The position numbers were made by a program, and so were the translations under genes. Below the pieces are notes generated by a model. It searched no databases, had not been told where the DNA came from, and saw only the letters and a program-made list of their open reading frames with translations. From assembly GCA_019192455.1 (NCBI GenBank), contig JAHCML010000005.1, positions 202,141-238,431 of the forward strand: 36,291 nt of DNA, in the 5' to 3' direction. Shown piece by piece: positions 31,509-36,291 of this stretch; positions within the stretch are counted from its first letter, which is position 1; each line of letters starts with the position of its first letter. This DNA is from Alphaproteobacteria bacterium SS10 (GTDB taxonomy: Bacteria; Pseudomonadota; Alphaproteobacteria; TMED2).

Positions 31509-31996
31509 TAACCTTCAGCCCTTCGTTACCAGTTAAAGCTGTTGCTGTTGCATGCAGCGGCGTTGGTCGCGCTGCGGTTTGGCCGGTCGCACGTCAATCA
31601 TCGACATGCATGGCCGTTAACTTGTCTAAGTTTCTTTCCTTGCCCCCTAGGGCCCCCGGATTACGACCTTGCGGTTTCGAAATCCAAACTAACTCTCGCC
31701 TCTTGGCTCATTCGTTATGGCGACACTTGCTCGCTAATCAATGGTTGTTTCATCCATGACAACCGGTCGGGTCCACCCTGCCAATCCTGTTGTCCTGTTA
31801 ATCAAGCTAGCTTGCGTCAAACATCCTAACGTCCGGTTGCAATTCGATGCCCATCATCTGGCGACCGATGCCCGGCTATGTCGGGGTTGTTGATCGGGAG
31901 GCCGTGCCGTCACCAATCCAACAAACATGCCCATGACCCTAGACCCTCCCATCGCTGGGGAAAAGGGTTTTTCGCCCCTAAATCGCCGAAATCCGC
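31509..31996. other. 488-nt gene-free region between prmC and the DUF4167 gene
   Basis: No ORF here looks real on either strand. Visible structure: a perfect 12-bp palindrome CAAGCTAGCTTG (31803-31814) followed on the minus strand's upstream side by TTGACG (31820-31815), a G/C run around 31650 (CCCTAGGG), and a weak GGG/CCC stem with T-run after prmC (about 31955-31975). It most likely holds the DUF4167 promoter and a long leader. I see no recognised small RNA or riboswitch. Confidence 0.45.
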
Positions 31997-32923
31997 CTAT
32001 TTCTCCGATTTAATGAGAACACAACGGGGGTGGCCCGCAAGATCAGACAATGGTGCCTGGGTGCTTAGGCCGGCCGCTGACAGGCAGGCGGGCACGCTTT
32101 CGCCCTGGTCAAAGCCGATCTCAACGGCGGCAATACCGTCCGGTGCCAGACGCCGATCAATGATTGGGCCGAGGGTCCGATAGGCCTCAAGACCGTCCTC
32201 CCCGCCATCAAGGGCGAGAGCCGGGTCAAAGTCTTTCACCTCGGGCGTTAGGCGCTCGATCATGCCGCCCGGAATGTAAGGCGGGTTGCTGATTACCACA
32301 TCGAATTGCTGGTCGGCCTCTAACGCCCCATCCCAGTCGCTAAGTTGGAAGCTCGCCCGTTGATCAAGGCCCAGGGCCTTGGCGTTTGTCGCTGCCTGGG
32401 TGACCGCACCCTCTGCCAAATCCAATCCGGTGCCGGTGGCGTTGGGTAGCTCGCTTAGCAGGGCCAGCAACAGGCAACCGGTACCGGTGCCAAGGTCGAG
32501 GATGCGAAGTGGCTCATCCGCCCGTGGCGTCAGCTCGGCCAGCACAGCCTCAATAAGGATCTCACTATCTGGGCGTGGCTCAAGCGTGTCCGGCGACAGT
32601 TTGAAGGGTAGGCCCCAAAACTCACGCTCGCCCAGGATGCGGGCCACGGGTTCACGGGTTGCACGGCGGTCGATCAGGGTCTTGATGGTGGTCTGCTCAT
32701 CATCGCTCAAAACCCGCTCGCCCTGCACGAAGAGGGCGGTACGGTCGAGGCCTAGGCAACCGGCGATCAGGATGCGGGCATCACCCCTTGCCGCTGGGAT
32801 GCCGGCCTCCTTCAACTGCTTGGTCGCTTGCCGTAACACGCCCTCAAGCGAATTGGCGGGTACGTCCTTCTCTGGCGCGTTGAAGCGTGGGTCGACCTTT
32901 GGGTCGGGGGTCTGATCGACCAT
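31997..32923 (-). CDS. prmC: Peptide chain release factor N5-glutamine methyltransferase
   Basis: PrmC methylates the glutamine of the GGQ motif in release factors, here made by the gene immediately upstream. The 308-residue protein has a helical N-terminal release-factor-binding domain, the linker signature FKLSPDTLEPRPDSE, the SAM-binding ILDLGTGTGCLLLAL (141-155) and the catalytic NPPY (213-216) in VVISNPPYIPGG. About 20 disordered residues precede the usual N-terminus. The ATG at 32923 is 14 nt after the prfA stop, so prfA and prmC are co-transcribed, as in most proteobacteria. Confidence 0.97.
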   Translation of the reverse strand: MVDQTPDPKVDPRFNAPEKDVPANSLEGVLRQATKQLKEAGIPAARGDARILIAGCLGLDRTALFVQGERVLSDDEQTTIKTLIDRRATREPVARILGEREFWGLPFKLSPDTLEPRPDSEILIEAVLAELTPRADEPLRILDLGTGTGCLLLALLSELPNATGTGLDLAEGAVTQAATNAKALGLDQRASFQLSDWDGALEADQQFDVVISNPPYIPGGMIERLTPEVKDFDPALALDGGEDGLEAYRTLGPIIDRRLAPDGIAAVEIGFDQGESVPACLSAAGLSTQAPLSDLAGHPRCVLIKSEK

Positions 32924-32937
32924 GGTTGAAATCCCGC

Positions 32938-34008
32938 TTAGCTGGCTTGGGCCAGGCGTTCGGCCTGGTCATGGGTGATCAACTCATTGATCGCCTCATC
33001 AAGCCCTTCACCCGCCATGATCTGATCGATCTTGTACAAGGTTAGGTTAATGCGGTGATCGGTGACCCGCCCTTGCGGGAAGTTATAGGTGCGAATGCGC
33101 TCCGACCGGTCGCCGGAGCCAACCTGACTTTTCCGGTCTGCCGCACGCTCAGCATCGGCGCGTTCCCGCTCAATCTCATAGAGCTTGGCGCGCAGCATCT
33201 TCATCGCCTTATCGCGGTTCTTATGCTGGGAGCGTTCCTGCTGGCAGGCGACAACCACACCGGTGGGCACATGGGTGATGCGCACGGCACTATCGGTGGT
33301 GTTCACATGCTGACCACCGGCGCCTGAGGAGCGGAAGGTATCGATGCGCAGCTCAGTCTCATCGACATGCACGTCCACATCCTCCGCCTGGGGCAGCACC
33401 GCAACCGTGGCAGCGGAGGTGTGAATACGGCCGCCAGCCTCGGTCTTCGGCACGCGTTGGACGCGGTGAACGCCACTCTCATACTTCATGCGGGCAAAGA
33501 CGCCGGTGCCGTTCACCTCGGCCACGCCTTCTTTCAACCCGCCAATTTCGGTCTCGCTCGCATCCACTAACTGGAATGACCAGCCATGAATTTGGGCATA
33601 GCGCTGATACATCTGCATGAGTTCAGCGGCGAATAGGGCCGCCTCATCACCACCGGTACCGGGGCGGATCTCGAGGATCACGCTCCGCTCATCGGCGGCG
33701 TCTTTCGGCAGGAGGGCAAGGCGGATCGCATGTTCCAGCTCTGGCACCTGATCCTTCAGGGCCAGCTGATCATCGGTCGCCATCTTCCGCATCTCGGCGT
33801 CAAGGTCTGGATCGGCCAATAGCTCATCCAGATCGGCGAGTTCGGCGCGCGCGCTGTCTAAGGCCTGGATGCGTTCGACGATGGGGTCGAGGTCTGAGAG
33901 TTCCTTGGACAGGCTCGCGATTTCATCGCCGGTAATATCCGGCGCTGACAGGAGCGATTGCAGCTCACGATGTCGGCTTAGAACCTGTTGGAAACGCTCA
34001 TCGAGCAT
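32938..34008 (-). CDS. prfA: Peptide chain release factor 1
   Basis: RF1 recognises UAA and UAG stop codons and triggers peptide release. The 356-residue protein has the domain-2 codon-recognition P-x-T motif as PKT (187-189) in [18 protein letters not shown], at the place of PAT in E. coli RF1, and the catalytic GGQ at 231-233 in [16 protein letters not shown]. The [13 protein letters not shown] block and the C-terminal [16 protein letters not shown] are typical. Several genes in this window end in TAG or TAA. It lies 33 nt after ispG and leads into prmC; hisS, often found between ispG and prfA in relatives, is absent. Confidence 0.98.
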   Translation of the reverse strand: MLDERFQQVLSRHRELQSLLSAPDITGDEIASLSKELSDLDPIVERIQALDSARAELADLDELLADPDLDAEMRKMATDDQLALKDQVPELEHAIRLALLPKDAADERSVILEIRPGTGGDEAALFAAELMQMYQRYAQIHGWSFQLVDASETEIGGLKEGVAEVNGTGVFARMKYESGVHRVQRVPKTEAGGRIHTSAATVAVLPQAEDVDVHVDETELRIDTFRSSGAGGQHVNTTDSAVRITHVPTGVVVACQQERSQHKNRDKAMKMLRAKLYEIERERADAERAADRKSQVGSGDRSERIRTYNFPQGRVTDHRINLTLYKIDQIMAGEGLDEAINELITHDQAERLAQAS

Positions 34009-34041
34009 AGAGAACTTTACGGGTAACGGTTGGGTTGGGCG

Positions 34042-35193
34042 CTATTCAGCTGCGACGGTCTTACCGTCCTCTGCGGCAGCTTTCTCCGCCTCAATCTCTT
34101 CGGCTTTCTTCTCAATCATCCCGGCCAGGTGCTCAACGATATCGTCGTTCTTCAGCCGGTGATTTGGAACACCAGCAACATAGACCTGGTGGGTGCCTTT
34201 ACCGCCGCCGGTCAGGCCAATATCGGTCATGGTTGCCTCGCCCGGGCCATTCACAACACAGCCGATCACCGAAACGGTCATCGGCGTGGTGATGTGGGCC
34301 ACGCGCTCTTCCAGTTTCTTGACGGTGTCGATCACCTGGAACTGTTGGCGGGCACAGGATGGGCAGGAAATCACATTCACGCCGCGGTGACGCAAGCCAA
34401 GGGATTTCAGGATGTCGAAACCGACCTTGATCTCTTCCACCGGGTCAGCGGAGAGCGAGACACGGATCGTGTCACCGATACCGGCCCAAAGCAGCATGCC
34501 CATGCCAACCGATGACTTCACCGTGCCAGAGCGGAGGCCGCCGGCTTCAGTAATCCCGAGGTGTAGCGGGTGATCGCAAGCCTCAGCCAGCGCCTGATAG
34601 GCGGCAACGGCGAGGAAGACGTCAGAGGCCTTCACACTGATCTTGAAGTTATCGAAATCATTGTCGAGCAGGATGCGAGCATGCTCGAGCGCGCTGTCCA
34701 CCATCGCCTCTGGGCAAGGCTCGCCATATTGCTCAAGCAAATGCTTCTCAAGCGAGCCGGCATTCACACCGATCCGCATGGAGCAGTTGTTGTCCTTCGC
34801 GGCCTTAATGACCTCGCGGACCCGCTCTTCATTACCGATATTGCCTGGATTGATCCGTAGGCAGGCGGCACCGTTTTTAGCAGCCTCAATCCCGCGCTTA
34901 TAGTGGAAGTGGATATCGGCCACGATTGGCACGGTCACTTCCGGCACGATTTCCTTCAGCGCGGCAGAGCTTTCCTCATCCGGGCAAGAGATGCGGACGA
35001 TATCGGCGCCGGCAACCTCCATCGCGCGGACCTGTTCGATCGTCGCGGCGACATCATGGGTCAGCGTGTTGGTCATCGATTGCACGGTAATCGGCGCATC
35101 GCCACCAACCGGCACGTCACCCACCATGATTTGGCGTGATTTGCGCCGTTCGATCTGTCGCCAGGGGCGTACTGAAGTGTGATCCATGCTCAT
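34042..35193 (-). CDS. ispG: 4-hydroxy-3-methylbut-2-enyl diphosphate synthase (GcpE)
   Basis: IspG converts methylerythritol cyclodiphosphate to HMBPP, the penultimate step of the non-mevalonate isoprenoid pathway. The 383-residue single-barrel bacterial form has Cys277, Cys280 and Cys312 (ISCPSCARQ and [12 protein letters not shown]) plus Glu319 as ligands of the 4Fe-4S cluster. Other signatures are [37 protein letters not shown] and ITEAGG. A short charged C-terminal tail ([19 protein letters not shown]) extends beyond the core. ATG at 35193. It follows rodZ by about 100 nt, an order also seen in other Alphaproteobacteria. Confidence 0.98.
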   Translation of the reverse strand: MSMDHTSVRPWRQIERRKSRQIMVGDVPVGGDAPITVQSMTNTLTHDVAATIEQVRAMEVAGADIVRISCPDEESSAALKEIVPEVTVPIVADIHFHYKRGIEAAKNGAACLRINPGNIGNEERVREVIKAAKDNNCSMRIGVNAGSLEKHLLEQYGEPCPEAMVDSALEHARILLDNDFDNFKISVKASDVFLAVAAYQALAEACDHPLHLGITEAGGLRSGTVKSSVGMGMLLWAGIGDTIRVSLSADPVEEIKVGFDILKSLGLRHRGVNVISCPSCARQQFQVIDTVKKLEERVAHITTPMTVSVIGCVVNGPGEATMTDIGLTGGGKGTHQVYVAGVPNHRLKNDDIVEHLAGMIEKKAEEIEAEKAAAEDGKTVAAE

Positions 35194-35294
35194 GGCCGTT
35201 TATGTGGCTCTGCGCGGTATAATTACCAGCGCTTCTGTTGGGGTTTTTGACCTTTTCTGCGGATGGCGTCAATCACATCCGGATGACGGTCTCG

Positions 35295-36245
35295 CTAACG
35301 GCTTGCCGTTGCTAATCCCTCGGCGTTCAAGGGGATGTCCCGGATCACCTGTCCTGGACGGCCAAGCGCCCGTGTCGTCTCACCGCTGGTGTAAGTGAGG
35401 GCCCCAGCATCGCCGACGGTTAGGATTAATCCATCACTCCGTGGCACGAAGTAGCGGTCGCCGCTTTTAAGCACACGGGTAAAGGCGATATCACCGCTGG
35501 ACTGGTCGCGAATTTGGACCCAGACATCACCGGTGGCGGTTAGGCTGATATCCGACTGGTCTGCCGTGGTGCCGAAGGTTTCCAGCGCCTCGGCAAGGCT
35601 AACCGCCGCCTGCTGTTCTGCTGCTTGCTCACTCGCATTGGCGGCAATCGCGCCGGCACTACCGTCCGGCTGGCCGGTGGCGGCGATCACGGTGTTCAGG
35701 GCCGCATCTGGGTTGCCCGTGGTTTCTTCCGTCAGGGTCTGATCGATCAGTGACTGCAGCTGATCAGGCAGTTCTGGGATGTCGGTCGCCAGGTCGTCGA
35801 TATTCGCGCCCTGCCACATGATGATCGCAACGGGGATCAACAGCACCGCCAGGCCAATCATGATCGAGGCCGCACCAGGCAAACGTCGTTCCAGGGTTGG
35901 GGTTGGGAAGCTGTAATGTGGTTGTTGGGTAAGGCCCTTAGCTTCTTCCCGCCATTGATCCTCAAGCGCTTGCGGGTCGAGGTCGAGGAACTTCGCGTAG
36001 CTGCGAACAAAGCCGATTGAGTAGATGCCACCGGGCAGGGCGCTGTGGTCATCCTGCTCCAATGAATCCAGCAGGGCGCGACGAATACGGGTGGCGTCCG
36101 CCGCTTGTTCAAGGGTCGCTGATTTGGCCAGCCGGGCAGATTTTAGTTGGCTGCCAACTGATGGCTGCGCAGGTGCGTCGGGCGCATCATCTGTGGCACC
36201 GTCCTCAACCTTATCATCTGCTTGTTCAGACATGCTGCTTTTCAT
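35295..36245 (-). CDS. rodZ: RodZ-like protein (HTH, transmembrane helix, DUF4115)
   Basis: A bitopic inner-membrane protein of the RodZ type, which links MreB to the cell-wall elongation machinery. From the ATG at 36245 the 316-residue protein has an acidic N-terminus, a RodZ helix-turn-helix domain at about 30-95 (VGSQLKSARLAKSATLEQAA, then GGIYSIGFVRSYAKFLDLD), and a juxtamembrane RR. One membrane helix follows (about 124-144), then an Ala/Gln-rich periplasmic linker and a C-terminal DUF4115 domain (LTATGDVWVQIRDQSSG to GRPGQVIRDIPLNAEGL). Starts at 36269, 36245 and 36233 are all possible; none has a strong ribosome site. Upstream sequence runs out of the window. Confidence 0.9.
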   Translation of the reverse strand: MKSSMSEQADDKVEDGATDDAPDAPAQPSVGSQLKSARLAKSATLEQAADATRIRRALLDSLEQDDHSALPGGIYSIGFVRSYAKFLDLDPQALEDQWREEAKGLTQQPHYSFPTPTLERRLPGAASIMIGLAVLLIPVAIIMWQGANIDDLATDIPELPDQLQSLIDQTLTEETTGNPDAALNTVIAATGQPDGSAGAIAANASEQAAEQQAAVSLAEALETFGTTADQSDISLTATGDVWVQIRDQSSGDIAFTRVLKSGDRYFVPRSDGLILTVGDAGALTYTSGETTRALGRPGQVIRDIPLNAEGLATASR

Positions 36246-36291
36246 CCGGGCTGGTACTTTGCGCGGCAACGATAAATTGGCGCAAGAAACC

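Overview
The window is a chromosomal segment from an alphaproteobacterium. The best evidence is the block at 30849-36245, where a DUF4167 RNA-binding-type gene, prmC, prfA, ispG and rodZ lie in one direction. DUF4167 is essentially an alphaproteobacterial family, and this order with clpB nearby is typical of Rhodospirillales-like genomes. Base composition is moderately GC-rich except in a few promoter regions. I cannot name the genus. I see no rRNA, tRNA, insertion sequence, integrase or CRISPR array.

Left part (1-8268). The window opens inside a GH13 alpha-glucosidase. A GNAT acetyltransferase follows, divergent from a small operon (ABM-like protein, 3-methyladenine DNA glycosylase tag, TetR repressor). 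A perfect 20-bp palindrome overlaps that operon's promoter and is the obvious TetR operator. An Lrp/AsnC regulator sits divergently beside an MFS exporter. Then come panB (pantothenate synthesis), a second GNAT gene and an unrecognised exported protein.

Centre (8269-16352). Two large RTX proteins (831 and about 1436 residues) point towards each other, with a hotdog thioesterase between them. Both look like type I secretion substrates, but no ABC transporter, HlyD-type adaptor or outer-membrane channel gene is in the window. Upstream of each RTX gene is a close match to the sigma-54 -24/-12 promoter, which suggests shared control. The larger protein contains 2.7 copies of a 411-nt tandem repeat and two further duplicated domains.

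Right of centre (16353-24562). An ALDH7-type piperideine-6-carboxylate / aminoadipate semialdehyde dehydrogenase is followed by a class III CoA-transferase resembling glutarate CoA-transferases. Together they suggest lysine catabolism. A YceI / cytochrome b561 / YceI cassette, a glutathionyl-hydroquinone reductase and an exported protein with a duplicated G-[FY]-N-M-T-G motif follow.

Right part (23939-36245). clpB is followed, in the same frame and only one codon after its stop, by an unknown ORF starting with TTG. Divergent from clpB are a GH15 glucoamylase/trehalase-like enzyme and a MOSC protein. A cupin gene overlaps mgsA (methylglyoxal synthase), which carries an in-frame TAA at codon 19 and looks like a pseudogene or split gene. 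The conserved DUF4167-prmC-prfA-ispG-rodZ block closes the window.

Most interesting items: the paired sigma-54-like promoters on the RTX genes, the modular repeat structure of the large RTX protein, the TetR operator with its alkylation-repair operon, the mgsA nonsense codon, and the NMTG-repeat exported protein.
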